Shown here piece after piece: positions 23,353 through 33,725 of a stretch of DNA of 64,000 nt. The translations under genes and the position numbers were made by a program. Source of the DNA: Mesomycoplasma ovipneumoniae. Its GTDB lineage: Bacteria; Bacillota_I; Bacilli_A; Mycoplasmatales; Metamycoplasmataceae. The stretch is taken from the NCBI RefSeq assembly GCF_024758565.1, contig NZ_CP079199.1, forward strand, positions 487,501-551,500. The letters run 5' to 3'. How positions within the stretch are numbered: the first letter of the stretch is position 1; every line of letters begins with the position of its first letter. The notes under the pieces are model-generated. The model was not told where the DNA came from and did no database searches. It was given only the letters and a program-made list of their open reading frames with translations.

Positions 23353-24319
23353 AAAAATAGCAACAGAAATTAAAAACCTTATCGAAAAACACGACTCAAT
23401 CGTTATTTTTCACCACATTAGACCTGATGGAGACTGCCTTGGTGCTCAAAACGGTTTGAAATCGCTTATTTTAGAAAACTTTCCAAATAAGCAAGTCTTT
23501 GCAATCGGAGATTTTAAGAAATCATTCTCATTTTTATATTTAAAAGAAGATTTAGTTCCGGAAAAAGAAATTTTGGAAAAATCTTTAGCCATAATTGTTG
23601 ATGCAAACTTTAAAAATCGAATCGAATTTGCTTATTTATTTGAGCAAATTCGATTCAAATCAATTTTGAGAATTGATCATCACCCAAATGACGATGATTT
23701 GGGTGAAAGTTATCGCTGAGTTGATCCGACTTACATTGCTGCTTGTGAACAAATTGCAGATTTAGCGCATGAATTAAACTGAAAAATATCAAAAAGATCA
23801 GCCGAACTCATTTATCTTGGAATTTACACAGATTCAGGGCGCTTTTTATATAAAAATACATCAGCACGAACTCACTTTTTAACAGCGGTTTTATTTGAAA
23901 CTGGATTTAATTTTTCAAAAATTCATGAAAAATTAAATGCCAAAAGATTATCTGATCTTGAATTTGATAGTTACATTTTTGCTAATAAAAAAACTTACAA
24001 AAATGTAATTTATTACACTTTATCCATTGAAGAACAACAAAAACTACAAAAAAATTCACAAAATTCAGTTAGACCAAATTTATTAGCGAACATCGATGAA
24101 TACAAAATTTGACTCTGTTTAGTTCAAGAAACTCAAAATTCATGGCGGGTTGAATTTCGATCAGCAGGTCCAAATGTTCAAAAAATTGCCCTAAAATGAG
24201 GTGGAGGCGGTCACCTTAATGCTTCAGGAACCATTCTTGAAAACCTTGAAAAATTAGATTTATTAGTTCACGATTGCCAAGCAGAATACGAAGAATGAAA
24301 AGCTAATTCTTTAACTTAA
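23345..24319 (+). CDS. DHH-family phosphoesterase, second copy
   Basis: A 324-residue paralogue of the gene before it, beginning with the same block (IFHHIRPDGDCLGAQ) and carrying IDHHPN, a TDSGR motif and a C-terminal WGGGGHLNASG. All expected metal ligands of DHH and DHHA1 are present, so both copies should be active. The proteins have clearly diverged between motifs, so the duplication is old, and the substrates may differ. A strong hairpin terminator begins at its stop codon. Confidence 0.92.
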
Positions 24320-24362
24320 AAAGGAAAAATGTCGACCAAAATACTAAATTTTTCCTTTTTTT
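24318..24362 (+). terminator. Rho-independent terminator after the DHH pair
   Basis: Arms AAAAAGGAAAAAT (24318-24330) and ATTTTTCCTTTTT (24348-24360) match perfectly over 13 bp with a 17-base loop and a T-run. It begins inside the stop codon of the second DHH gene. Confidence 0.75.
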
Positions 24363-24414
24363 AACTAAAAATCATAAAAAAATTAATATTCACAAACATA
24401 CCATGGAGGTTGTT

Positions 24415-24990
24415 ATGAATGGAATTGATATTAAAAAATTTTTAAATTATCTATTTGCGCTTTATCACGTTGAGACCGGGGAAACCGAGCTTTATCGAAC
24501 TTGAGTTCAAAAAATACTATGATTTACGCATTGAAAATTTTATAGACTTTATAATGAACCGTTTTTTTGTGATGATTTTGAGTCATACAAATATGGTCCT
24601 GTTTCATGAACAGTTTTAAAAACTCAGTTTTTTAGCCTTCAGACACCTAAAAATACCTCCTATAATCTTGAGGATATTTTAGATTATCACAGAAATGATA
24701 TAATTGACGAATTCAAGGACATATTAAAAAACGATTTTTTAAGAGACTTTAGTCAAGATTATGGTGAAACTTTCACTGAGCAACAAAAAATAGAGGCTCA
24801 AGAAAAACGGTGAGATTGTTTTGTCTTTGTTTTTGAACGGTTGAAAAAAATGCGTCCAAACGAATTAATGAATTTGTCATACAAACAAAAATCATACAAA
24901 ACCGCCTTGTCCAATCCAACAAACAAAATTATTCTTAACGAAACAATACTTGAAGACAGTGAAATAGATGTACTAAAAAACGATTTTTAA
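24415..24990 (+). CDS. Panacea (SocA/DUF4065) domain protein
   Basis: A 191-residue protein. The pattern [12 protein letters not shown], then [32 protein letters not shown] (about residues 5-70) matches the Panacea domain, found in SocA and GepA and widely used as a hyperpromiscuous antitoxin domain. No toxin gene is beside it: the DHH pair lies upstream behind a terminator and ftsY downstream has its own promoter. ATG 24415 is chosen because GGAGG lies eight bases upstream; an in-frame ATG at 24403 overlaps that site. Function here is not known. Confidence 0.75.
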
Positions 24991-25024
24991 TTTTTTTGCC
25001 TTTTAATAAAAAATTAAAAACCCT

Positions 25025-25030
25025 TATAAT
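25025..25030 (+). promoter_or_regulatory. -10 box TATAAT before ftsY
   Basis: CTTATAAT lies 38 bases upstream of the ATG at 25068 and just after the Panacea gene. Confidence 0.55.
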
Positions 25031-25067
25031 TTATAATGTATTTATTAAAAATTATAGGAACCACAAA

Positions 25068-26069
25068 ATGTCTTTTTTTAAAAAAATCAAAGAAAAAATT
25101 TTTGGTTCAAAAGAAAAAAAAGTCGCTAATTTAGATAAATACGTGGCTGGTTTGTCTAAATCTAGACTTTCTTTTTTGAATCAAATTGTTCAACTTCAAA
25201 AAAAACACATCAAAATTGATGATGATTTTTTTGATGAACTTGAAGAAATACTAATAATGTCAGATATTTCTCCAAATTTTGTAAACACAATAATAAATGC
25301 GCTAAAAGATGAAGTTCGTTTTCACAACATTGATAATCCTGAATTAATTACCGAAATTATTATGGATAAAATGTACACAATTTATTCAAACCGGTCAATT
25401 GTTAACATAAATTTGAACGTAAAAACCGATAGAATTAATGTTTTTTTAATTTCTGGTGTTAATGGTTCTGGAAAAACAACTTCAATTTCTAAAATAGCCC
25501 GTAAATATGTGCTTGAAGGTAAAAAAGTTTTAATTATTGCGGCAGATACTTTCCGCGCGGCCGCTGTCGAGCAACTTGAAATATGAGCTAAAAGAGTCGG
25601 CGCGTCAATTGTAAAACCAGTAACTAACGAAAAAGATCCAGGATCTGTAGTTTTTCGCGGTCTGGATTTTGCAATAAAAGAAAAAATGGATTTGGTCTTG
25701 ATTGATACGGCTGGAAGACTACAAAATAACGTCAATTTAATGCAAGAATTAGCAAAAATTAACAAAATAATTTCTCAAAAAATACCAGATGGACCTCATG
25801 AGTCACTTTTGGTAATTGATGCAACAACTGGTCAAAACGGAGTCTCTCAGGCTGAAATATTTACAAAAGCAACTCCAATTTCTGGTATAATTTTAACAAA
25901 AATGGACGGCACAAGTAAAGGCGGAATCGTTTTTTCAATCAAAGATCAACTTAATATTAGTGTAAAATTAGTTGGTTTGGGCGAAGGGATGGATGATTTA
26001 CAGCCGTTTGATCTAGATTTATTTATTTTTGCAATCACAAAAGGATTAAAAAATCAATATCAAATCTAA
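25068..26069 (+). CDS. ftsY: Signal recognition particle receptor FtsY
   Basis: A 333-residue SRP-family GTPase that docks SRP-ribosome complexes at the membrane. The NG domain has [15 protein letters not shown] (G1, about 128-142), [23 protein letters not shown] (G3) and [10 protein letters not shown] (G4-like). The acidic A domain found in E. coli is absent and the short Lys-rich N-terminus probably contacts the membrane directly, as in other Firmicutes relatives. ATG 25068 is chosen over 24996 because it gives the normal start and has an AGGA site. One TGA codon is read as Trp. Confidence 0.96.
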
Positions 26070-26094
26070 AGATTTTGGCAAATCTTTAGATTTG
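26061..26094 (+). repeat. Perfect 15-bp hairpin over the ftsY stop codon
   Basis: CAAATCTAAAGATTT (26061-26075) and its exact reverse complement (26080-26094) are separated by TGGC. The left arm contains the ftsY TAA stop. No T-run follows (TGTCCTTGC), so it is not a standard terminator; it could stabilise the 3' end or halt transcription inefficiently. Confidence 0.65.
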
Positions 26095-26195
26095 TGTCCT
26101 TGCAAAAACAAAAATTAAAATGTTAAAAAAATATAGATAAAACTTATGTGAAAAATTCACATAAATAAAATAAAAATCAAAATTAAAAGGAAATT

Positions 26196-28223
26196 ATGGC
26201 TAAAATTAGTTTTTTTGCACTAGGCGGCCAAGATGAAAACGGAAAAAATTGCTATATTTTAGAAATTGACGACGATATTTTCGTTATAAACGCAGGTGCT
26301 AAAATCCCACTTGATAGTTCAGTTGGGGTTGACACAATTATTCCAGATTACACCTACATTGAAGAAAACAAGGAAAAAATAAAAGGTGTTTTTATAACTG
26401 ATGCCAAAAATGAATCATTTTCGGGAATTCCCTGGCTAGTTATGAAACTAAAAAACGTAACGATTTATAGCTCTTTTTTTACTAAAGCGCTAATTCTTGA
26501 CCGAATGAGCAAATATAATATCGAAGATGCTACTTTTGAGATAAAACCAATAATATCTGAGCTAAAAATTAGTGAAAAAATAACTATAATTCCTTTTTCG
26601 GTTGCAGGTTCAATGCCTGGCTCAATTGGTTTTTGCTTTCAAACCGAGGATGGCTCAATTGTTTTTATGTCCAATTATGTCGTTGGAAATTTAGGTGTTT
26701 ATGGTGAAACTAATTTTGACTTAATCAAAAAAATTAGCCAAAACCCAAAAGGTGTTTTAATGTTTATCTCTGATTCAGGTAAATCTAATGTGCCTGGAAA
26801 AGCAATAAACAAGCTTTTTGCTAGATCTTTTCTTGAAAAAAGTTTCCTGCAAGCCGATAAAAATTCGCGAATTGTCGTTTCAGCTTATGATGAAGAAATG
26901 GTCTCAATTCAGGAAATCATAGACCTTGCCTTGAAATTCAACAGACAAATTACAGCTTATGGAAAAAAATATGACAAATTATATGACATGATTTATAAGC
27001 TTGACAAATTAACAACAAATAAAATTAAAAGTTTGCCAACTTTTTTTGACTATAAATTTGCAAATAAGCAAAGAAATTCTGTTGTTTTAATAACATCTAG
27101 TCCCGAAAGAATTTGTCACCGATTTAATCGAGTTCTTCAGAATGACGATGCCTATTTTAAGCTAAAAAAGTCAGATTATGTAATTATGTTAACCCCTCCA
27201 ATTAATGGGATGGAGCAACTTTATGCTAAAGTTTTAGACCAAATTGCTAAATCTGTAACAAATATAGTTGATATTTCTGAATCAGATTTTGGACTAGCAC
27301 GCCCATACAAAGAAGATATTTCAGATATGATTGACCTTCTTAAGCCAAAATATTTTATTCCAATTCAAGGACTTTATCGATATTTAGTTGTTGCATCAAA
27401 TATTGCCGCTAATAATAAAATAAATAGGCAAAACACAATTATTTTGCAAAATAAAAGAATAGCTAATTTTATTGACGGAAATTTATTTTCACGTAAAAAA
27501 CTAACAAAAGGTCAAGATGAAATTTATATTTCGGGCTATGGAATTGGCGATGTTTCTTTTGAAGTGTTAAAAGAGCGCGAATCATTATCTCAAGACGGAC
27601 TGATAATTGTTTCCTTTTTGTTCAATCCTGTTTTAAAAAAGATTGTTTCAAAAGTTGAAATAACTGATCATGGTATCTTGAGTCGTGAAAATCGTGATTC
27701 ATATCATGAGATAATTCGAAAAATTATTTTTGATAATTTTTCGAATATTAAAAAAACAAATGATAAAATATTAAAAGAATTACAACAAAAAACTCAAAAA
27801 AATATCAAAAAAAAGATTTTCCGTATTTTTGATAAAGAACCCAATGTTTCTGTTATAATTCATAACATTTATCCAGAAGAAAAGGAGCTAAAAATGAAAA
27901 AAATGCTATGAAAAGACGCCCAAGAAGAAATTAAAAGTGGTGTTGTTTACTTAGAATTTGCGGTTGATTGGTGTGGTGATTGCAAAATGCAAGAACCTGT
28001 TAATGAAGAAATTTCTGAGTACTTTAAAAACAGAACTGATGTAAAATTAATTCAAGTTAATGCAGAAGAAGCGCAATTATTTAGAAAAAAAGACACTGAA
28101 TATGAAGTTCTTTTTGTGCCAACTCACTTCGTTTTCAAAGACGGTAAGCCAATTTTTAAAAAATTTGAATACGCTCCAGCAGAATTGCTAATTGAAAAAA
28201 TTGAAGAAGCCTTAAAAAATTAA
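26196..28223 (+). CDS. rnj: Ribonuclease J, in frame with a C-terminal thioredoxin
   Basis: A 675-codon frame with no TAA or TAG. Residues about 1-565 are RNase J, a metallo-beta-lactamase/beta-CASP enzyme for mRNA decay and rRNA maturation, with the opening FFALGGQDENGKNCYILE. The expected HxHxDH metal motif appears changed: VFITDAKNESFSGIPWLV stands where HGHEDHIGG is normal, so catalysis may be weakened, as in one of the two paralogous J1/J2-type enzymes. From residue 567 the same frame reads a thioredoxin with WCGDC, via a TGA-Trp at 27909. AAGGAG lies before the internal ATG 27894. Either a fusion or two products from overlapping signals is possible. Confidence 0.85.
27894..28223 (+). 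CDS. trx: Thioredoxin, possible separate product
   Basis: If translation restarts at ATG 27894, the product is a 109-residue thioredoxin of normal size. The active site WCGDC is near residues 27-31, followed by MQEPVNEEISEYF and a cis-Pro VPTHFVF near 77-83. AAGGAG sits six bases before the ATG. The RNase J frame runs through this site with no stop, so the same codons could also be the tail of a fusion. It is the likely substrate of TrxB at 59571-60488. Confidence 0.7.
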
Positions 28224-28279
28224 GAAACAAAATTTAAATTTTCATACTACTAAAGTTAATTATTTTTTAGTTTTTTTGT

Positions 28280-28285
28280 TATAAT
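28280..28285 (+). promoter_or_regulatory. -10 box TATAAT placed for a leaderless hrcA mRNA
   Basis: TATAAT ends nine bases before the hrcA ATG. With a start site six to eight bases after the box, the mRNA would begin within two or three bases of ATG, and no Shine-Dalgarno sequence is present. No CIRCE element is visible here. Confidence 0.6.
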
Positions 28286-28294
28286 TTAACAAGA

Positions 28295-29302
28295 ATGTCA
28301 AGGTTAGATGCTAAAAAAGAAAAATATTTAAAGCAGATAGTTGAAAATTTTATTAAAACCGGGGAATCAATCGGTTCGAACGCTTTAAAACAAAATTACA
28401 GCATAAAAAAATCCTCTTCACACCTTAGAATGGTAATGAATCAACTTGAAAAAGAAGGTTATTTGGAAAAACCTCACATTTCAAGCGGCAGAATTCCAAC
28501 ATTAAGAGGGTTTCAATACTATGCTGAATTTTTGTCATTCGACGAAAACGAAATTTTAGCGAATAAACTAAAAGACTTGTTTGCTCGCCGACGTGTCAGC
28601 ATAGAAAATACAATTTCTGAAGCCTTTAAATTGATTTCTGAATCTGTTGGCACCACAATAATTACCACAACAAGCAACGAAAATGACCGTTTAATGTCAA
28701 TAAATTTGACACAAATATCACAAAATGAAGGAATTGTTGTTGTTGTTAGCTCTAGTGGCAGTGTTGAAAATAAAAAAATCACATTTTCACCTTCAATTTC
28801 TTTGCAAGATGTCAAAATTGCAATTCGCCTATTTCAACAAAGACTTATAAATACTCCATTAGCAGAAGTTTCATCAAAATTAATAATTTTAAAACAAGAA
28901 TTAGAAAAACAAATTAAACATAGTGATGAACTTTTGCATCATTTTATACACAAAATTTTTAACTTCCAGATCCAAAATAAATCAGACGTTTATAATAAAA
29001 ATATGTTAATCTTAGATAGCGAAATTTCTAGAACCAGACTTGTTGATTTGCTTAATTTGATTGAAAAAAAGTCGATTTGAGAAATGCTAGACGAAAAAAC
29101 TGCCACTGAAGATGAAACCTTAAAAATCAGTATAGAATCGCCTGAAACCTCATTTATCTCAAAAAAACTTGAAAAATCGTTTGCAATCAAGGAAATTAGC
29201 ATGATAGGATCAACGAAAAAAATTAATTATTCTGCAGCGCGAACGGGCATAAAACTTTTAGAAGATTTTCTATCAAATAAAAACAATAATAGAAAGGAAT
29301 AA
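28295..29302 (+). CDS. hrcA: Heat-shock repressor HrcA
   Basis: A 335-residue repressor that binds CIRCE operators of chaperone genes. The N-terminal winged helix is evident (KKEKYLKQIVENFIKTGESIGSNALKQ, then SSSHLRMVMNQLEKEGYLEKPHISSGRIPTLRGFQYY, about residues 6-72), including the conserved EKEGYL-HxSSGRIPT block. The GAF-like dimer domain follows with TTSNENDRL. One TGA is read as Trp near residue 262. It starts from a probably leaderless message and is one base from grpE. Confidence 0.95.
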
Positions 29303-29303
29303 T

Positions 29304-30050
29304 ATGATTTTTGAGAATTCTGAAGATAAAAAAATTAACCTAAACAACAATGAAAAACAAGAATCTGAAAAAATTTCTAGTGAATCAGTCGAAAATAACC
29401 TTGAAAATTCAGCCCAAAAAACAGAAAACGAAACAGAAAATAATGAAAAAAACAGCAAAAAATCACGTCGTCTTTTAAAAAAGGAATCTAAATTAAAAGA
29501 CCTTGAAAATCAAATCCAATCATTAACCACAAAAAACATTAGTCTTGAAATTGAGTCCTTAAAATTAAAAGACAAAATAAAAAAAATTGAGGATGACTTT
29601 AAATCTCAAGTCAAAATTTTTGAGGAAAAAGCAGCTCAAAAAGTTAAAGATATTAAAGCTGAACTTCAAACTAAATTTGAAAACGACCAAAATCACATAA
29701 AAAAATATAGTTTACAACCTTTTTTTGAAGAGTTTATTTCACCATTTTTAAATCTTAAAAAAGCAATTTCATATGGTTTAAACGCAGAAAATCCCGAAAC
29801 TTCTTCATATGTAAAAGGATTTGAGATGCTCGTTGGTCAAATTGAAAATGTTATGGAAAATTTTGGAATAACAAAAATAGTGCCTGAAGTAGGTGGTGTT
29901 TTTGATTCTTCAGTCCATGAAGTTTATGAAGTTTCTGACGGAGAAAAAGATAAAATTTCTAACATAATCTCAATTGGATACAAACTTCATGATCGGGTTG
30001 TAAAAACAGCGCTTGTAGTTGTTGGAAACACAAATGAACAAAAAAATTAG
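29304..30050 (+). CDS. grpE: Nucleotide exchange factor GrpE
   Basis: A 248-residue GrpE, co-chaperone that exchanges ADP on DnaK. The N-terminus (about 1-60) is a disordered Glu/Asn/Ser stretch, then a long coiled coil (about 60-125) and the C-terminal beta domain (FEMLVGQIENVMENFGITKI, then VFDSSVHEVYEV). It is one base after hrcA with AAAGGA as ribosome site, and its end overlaps argS by 17 bases. The DnaK and DnaJ genes are not in the window. Confidence 0.95.
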   Translation: MIFENSEDKKINLNNNEKQESEKISSESVENNLENSAQKTENETENNEKNSKKSRRLLKKESKLKDLENQIQSLTTKNISLEIESLKLKDKIKKIEDDFKSQVKIFEEKAAQKVKDIKAELQTKFENDQNHIKKYSLQPFFEEFISPFLNLKKAISYGLNAENPETSSYVKGFEMLVGQIENVMENFGITKIVPEVGGVFDSSVHEVYEVSDGEKDKISNIISIGYKLHDRVVKTALVVVGNTNEQKN

Positions 30051-31638
30051 TAACCAAATATCTGAATTTTTTGTCAAAAATAATTTAATTTTTGAGAAAA
30101 CTAAGATAATAGTTGAAAAATCGAAAAATTTTGGTGACTTTAGCACAAATGTAGCTTTAATTTTTTCAAAACAAAACAAATTAAAGCCTTTAGAACTTGC
30201 GGAAAAAATTAAAAACTGATTAAGCCAGCAAGAATTAGGTCTTGAAAAAATTGAGATAGCCTCACCAGGATTTTTGAATTTTTTTGTTTCCAAAACAGAA
30301 TATTCAAAAATTGTTAAGAAAATAATCGACCAAAACGAAAATTTTGGTCGAAGTTTTTTGTCAAAAAAAATAAATGTCGAATTTGTTTCTGCTAACCCAA
30401 CAGGATTTTTACACCTCGGTCACCTCAGAAGTGCTGTTATTGGCGATATTTTGTCAAATATTCTTGAATTTTCAGGTAATTCTGTTCTTCGTGAGTATTA
30501 TGTAAACGATTTTGGGTCTCAAATTGACAAACTAGTTGCTTCAGTTTTTGCCCGTTATCAGCAAATTTTTAAAGACATTCCTCTTCCAGAAGAAGCTTAT
30601 CTTGGTGAAGAAATTATTTTAATGGCCAAAAATTTTTTTGATGAATATGGTAATAAATTTGAATCATCAAGTCTTGAAAACCCCGAAATTTACAGCATTT
30701 TTCGCCAAAAAGCTATTGATTTTTTTCTTAGTGAAATAAAAAAAGATTTATCAAATTTATCTATTAAATTTGATAAATTCACATCCGAAAGTGATTTATT
30801 TTTATCTGGAAATGTTCAAAAAACCCTTGAAAATATAGGTTTTACATATAAAAAAGACAACGCACTTTGACTAAAAACATCAAATTTTGGCGACCAAAAA
30901 GATCGTGTTTTAATAAAAAACGGCGGAAATTATACTTATTTTTCAAGCGATATTGCCTATCATTTGCACAAAATTAATTCAGAATATAAGCCCGACATTT
31001 TAATAAATATTTGAGGAGCAGACCATATTGGCTATGTTGACCGTGTAAATGCAGCCCTAAAAATCGCTAATCAGGAAAATAAATTGCAAATTTTGTTATA
31101 TCAACTTGTAAAATTAGTAAAAAAGGGCAAAGAATTTAAAATGTCCAAAAGAAAAGGGCAAACTTTTACAATCAAAGACCTTCTTCAAGTTGCAAATGCT
31201 GATGCAATTCGTTATTTTATTGCTGAACGGGGGTATAATTCGCTTGTAGAATTTGATGTAGACTTAGCAAGTAGCATAGATTCACAGAATCCGTTGTTTT
31301 TAATCCAATACGCCCATGCTCGTGCGGTTAATTTACTGGCTAAATCTAATTTAAATGTCGAAAATTTGAGTACATTTAAATTAGAAAATGAAACTAATTT
31401 AATTTCAAAATTAAACCAATTTGAGGAAATTGTTTTAAAAATAGCAAAAAATTATAAAATTAATTTACTACCAAAATATTTACTAGAACTAGCTAACCTC
31501 TTTAATTCTTTTTATTCTAACACAAAAATATTGAATAATTCAGACACAAATAATCTTTTATGTTTAACAAAAGCTGTCTCAATTGTTTTAAAAAATGGAT
31601 TAAAATTACTTGGAATAAAGGCAAAAGAAAGGATTTAA
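30034..31638 (+). CDS. argS: Arginine--tRNA ligase
   Basis: A 534-residue class Ia synthetase. The N-terminal Add-1 domain (about 1-85) precedes the HIGH motif [19 protein letters not shown] near residues 118-136, and the KMSKS loop appears as [12 protein letters not shown] at about 368-379. The DALR anticodon domain ends the protein ([19 protein letters not shown]). ATG 30034 overlaps grpE by 17 bases; a TTG at 30019 is less likely. Two TGA codons near 62 and 280 are read as Trp. Confidence 0.96.
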
Positions 31639-31641
31639 AAG

Positions 31642-31887
31642 ATGAAAACTATAATTTCAATAGCAATAAATTTTCTAAAAAACCGAGAATCTGCCCATTT
31701 TAGCGACATTTTTCTTGAAGTTCAGATTGCCCTGATGTCAAAATGAGAAAATCAATTACCTAATTTATCTACAGATAAAATTTTAACTTTAAAAAGAGGC
31801 GAGCTCTATAAATTATTAACAATTGATGGTAGTTTTGTTGCTTTGGGCAATAATTACTGAGCACTTAGAAGTGATATTTTAATTTAA
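31642..31887 (+). CDS. rpoE: RNA polymerase delta-subunit-like protein (HARE-HTH)
   Basis: An 81-residue protein matching the N-terminal HARE-HTH domain of the Firmicutes delta subunit: an opening TIISIAINFLKNRESAHFSDI, then YKLLTIDGSFVALGNNYWALRS near 57-77. Delta tunes RNA polymerase-promoter complex lifetime. It lacks the long Asp/Glu tail of Bacillus delta, so it may act differently. It lies three bases after argS with a GGA-type site. Two TGA codons encode Trp, including the conserved Trp near residue 75. Confidence 0.85.
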
Positions 31888-31909
31888 TTTATTTTTTTAA
31901 AGGTGTAAA

Positions 31910-32773
31910 ATGAATCTACAAAATACAAAAGCAATGTTGGAAAAAGCTCGTAAAAACAAATACGCAATTCCACATATTAACATAAATAATCTTGAATGAA
32001 CAAAAGCCGCACTTCTTGGCGCGCAAGCTAAAAAATCTCCTTTAATAATCGCGACTTCAGAAGGTGCACTAAAATATATGGGTGGTCTAAAAACTGTTTA
32101 TAATTTAGTGACAAATTTAATTGAATTTTTAGAAATAAGTGTTCCTGTTGCCCTTCATTTGGATCATGGAAGTTTTGAAACTTGCAAAAAAGCTCTTGAG
32201 ACAGGATTTACTTCAGTTATGTATGATGGTTCAAGAGAAGAATTTTCAAAAAATTTAGAGCTAACAAGACAAATTGTCGAACTTGCAAATTCAAAAAATG
32301 CAACAGTTGAAGCTGAAGTTGGCCAAATTGGTGGCGAAGAAGACGGAATTATCGGAAATGGCGAAATCGCTGATGTTGATCAAGCATATGAGATTTCCAA
32401 AACTGGAATTACTTGCCTAGCTGCCGGAATTGGTAACATTCATGGTGTTTATCCATCTAGTTGAAAATCTTTGGATTTTGATGTTTTAGATCAAATTTCA
32501 GAAAAAACTCAACTTCCACTGGTTTTACATGGTGGTAGTGGTCTTCCAAAAGATCAAATTCAAAAAGCAATCAAATTAGGAATTGCAAAAATTAATGTAA
32601 ATACTGAACTTCAACAAGCAAACGCGGCCGCTGTAACAGATTTTGTTGTTTCTGGAAAAATTAAAGAAGGCAAAAATTTTGATCCACGAAAATTATTAGC
32701 CCCAGGAACAAAAGCGATCCAAAAACTTGTCGAGGCTAAAATTGTCGAATTTGGTTCAGAAAATCAAGCATAA
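31910..32773 (+). CDS. fba: Class II fructose-1,6-bisphosphate aldolase
   Basis: A 287-residue zinc aldolase that splits fructose-1,6-bisphosphate in glycolysis. The start KAMLEKARKNKYAIPHININ, the zinc/active-site LHLDHGS (about residues 82-88), EAEVGQIGGEED (about 135-146), and the phosphate-binding LVLHGGSGLP (about 206-215) are all intact. An AAGGTG site precedes the ATG. Length is typical. It is a main energy enzyme for a mycoplasma that lives on glycolysis. Confidence 0.97.
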
Positions 32774-32778
32774 TTTGG

Positions 32779-33630
32779 ATGATAGAATTTAGCGTATCTG
32801 AAAATCAAGTAGGCCAAAAACTTATTCAATTAGTTAAAAAATTGCTTTTGAATTTCAATTACAACGAAATTCAAAAGCTTTTTCGTAATAAAAAAATTAA
32901 GGTCAATAATAAGGCTGAATCACAAAAATATTTGCTGGCTTTAGGTGATAGGGTTTTGATTTTTAACGCTAAAAAGGAAGTTCAAAATCAAAAAAAGTTG
33001 CCTAAAATAAAGACAAATTTAAAAATAATCTATCAAGATTCAAATGTTTTAATTGTTGAAAAACCTAAAGATTTACAGGTTCATGGCGGTAATAGTAACC
33101 TTGATTTGGTCGTTTGAAATTATTTAAAAATAGAAAAAACTGATGTTTTTATGCCCTCACATGTGGGTCGGCTTGATAAAAAAACTTCTGGAATTATTTT
33201 ATACGGACTTAATTATAAAAGTGTTGTTGAACTTAATAAAAAGCAGAAATTTTTTGAGAAAATTTACACCTTTGAATCAAAAATAAAGCTAAAAAAACCT
33301 ATAAAAACCGATCTTTTTATAAGGAAAAATGACCTTAATCAAAAAATGGAAGTTTGTAAAAATGAAGCAGGATGTTCCCTTATTTCTACGACATTTTTTT
33401 CTAAAAACAACAGAAATTTTGCGATTTTACATACTGGCAAAAAACATCAAATTCGAGCAACTTTATCACACCTAGGTTTTCCGATTTTTGGTGATGAAAA
33501 ATACAATGGCGAGCAAAAAAGTCGCTTATTTTTGCATTCATTTTCTTTAAAATTCAATAATTTAGACGGATTTTTATCCTATTTAAACGAAAAAAAATTT
33601 GTCTCAAAACCAGAATGATGAAAACCATAG
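32779..33630 (+). CDS. RluA-family pseudouridine synthase
   Basis: A 283-residue enzyme of the RluC/RluD type that isomerises uridines in 23S rRNA. An S4-like RNA-binding domain (about 10-70) precedes the catalytic domain, whose active-site motif is HVGRLDKKTSGIILYGLN (about residues 126-143, catalytic Asp in RLD) and whose closing motif is GKKHQIRATLSHLGFPIFGD. It starts six bases after fba. The target uridines cannot be told from sequence. Four TGA codons are read as Trp; it ends at TAG 33628. Confidence 0.9.
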
Positions 33631-33677
33631 ATTTTCGTTATTTTTATCTAAAATTCAAATTAAACCCTAATTTCTAG

Positions 33678-33683
33678 TATAAT
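33678..33683 (+). promoter_or_regulatory. -10 box TATAAT before gatCAB
   Basis: AGTATAAT lies 43 bases before the gatC ATG, in the only sizeable gap before the operon. Confidence 0.55.
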
Positions 33684-33725
33684 TTTACATTTAATATAAA
33701 TTAAAATAACAAAATTGGAGGCTAA

